Assembly: GCA_946482385.1 (NCBI GenBank)
Contig: CAMLRI010000127.1
Span: 1 to 6,635 of the forward strand
DNA length: 6,635 nucleotides
Direction: 5' to 3'
From: an uncultured Cellvibrio sp.
GTDB taxonomy: Bacteria > Pseudomonadota > Gammaproteobacteria > Pseudomonadales > Cellvibrionaceae
Within the stretch, counting starts at the first letter, position 1. Each line of letters opens with the position of its first letter. Shown piece after piece: positions 6,340 through 6,635 of the stretch. The notes under the pieces were generated by a model. The model was not told the DNA's origin, searched no databases, and saw nothing but the letters and a program-made list of their open reading frames with translations. The translations under genes and the position numbers were made by a program.

Positions 6340-6635
6340 ATGAGCCACATGCCCTACCCACCCCTGAGCCAATACCTGGATTTACTGCTGGACACAGTGT
6401 GCGTGGTGGATAGGGACGGCCATTTTGTTTATGTGAGCCCCAGCTGCGAACAGACCTTTGGCTACCGCCAAGAGGAAATGCTGGGGCGGCAGATGCTGGA
6501 CCTGATGCACCCCGAAGATCACGAGCGCACCCTGCGCACCGTGGAGCGGATCAACGCCGGGGAGCACCTGTACCATTTTGAAAACCGCTATATCCGCAAA
6601 AATGGCGATGTGGTGCATATCATGTGGTCGGCACG
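6340..6635 (+). CDS. PAS-domain signalling protein, N-terminal part
   Basis: The visible 98 residues, cut by the window edge, are nearly all one PAS sensor domain. The run is LDLLLDTVCVVDRDGHFVYV (13-32), SPSCEQTFGYRQEEMLGR (33-50), DLMHPEDHERTL (54-65) and YIRKNGDVVHIMWSAR (84-99, the last codon incomplete). This is the standard PAS order: N-terminal helix, GHFVYVSPS strand and turn, GY..EEMLGR helix, HPED, then the charged hairpin and final strand. No signal peptide or membrane segment precedes it, so the sensor is probably cytoplasmic. PAS domains of this kind usually precede GGDEF/EAL, histidine kinase or further PAS domains; which one applies cannot be seen. ATG 6340 is chosen because GAGAG (6331-6335) sits 4 nt upstream. 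In-frame ATG 6301 and ATG 6349 are alternatives. Transcribed divergently from the peptidase operon. Confidence 0.85.
   Translation, partial: MSHMPYPPLSQYLDLLLDTVCVVDRDGHFVYVSPSCEQTFGYRQEEMLGRQMLDLMHPEDHERTLRTVERINAGEHLYHFENRYIRKNGDVVHIMWSA

Overview
The window looks like chromosomal DNA of a gammaproteobacterium. The protein types and the mid-range base composition best fit the Cellvibrio/Saccharophagus group. This is inferred from protein style; no rRNA or other marker gene is present. No mobile element, tRNA, rRNA or CRISPR array was seen.

Layout. Positions 1-323 hold no convincing gene. They are AT-rich up to about 230 and carry two perfect palindromes (144-167 and 186-207) with an identical 14-bp core, centred 41 bp apart. 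These look like a paired operator for a gene that would start left of the window and be read leftward. From 6118 down to 324, four genes lie on the minus strand, tightly packed. In transcription order they are a pitrilysin/insulysin-type M16 zinc metallopeptidase with a lipoprotein signal, a small DUF3144 protein, an HI0933/PP_4765-type flavoprotein, and a GT4-type glycosyltransferase. The gaps are 27 nt, 24 nt and a 4-nt ATGA overlap, so they probably form one operon. Positions 6119-6339 form a divergent intergenic region. A plus-strand gene beginning at 6340 opens with a PAS sensor domain and runs off the right edge.

How they work together. The peptidase probably sits on the periplasmic face of an outer-membrane lipid anchor and degrades peptides. 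The flavoprotein and DUF3144 protein are likely cytoplasmic and have no established role. The glycosyltransferase is probably cytosolic and acts in polysaccharide or glycan assembly. No shared pathway is evident, so the operon reads as housekeeping co-transcription.

The four-gene block is ordinary core genome. The most notable signal is the palindrome pair at the left edge, whose core differs from the LacI-family PurR operator core by one base per half-site.
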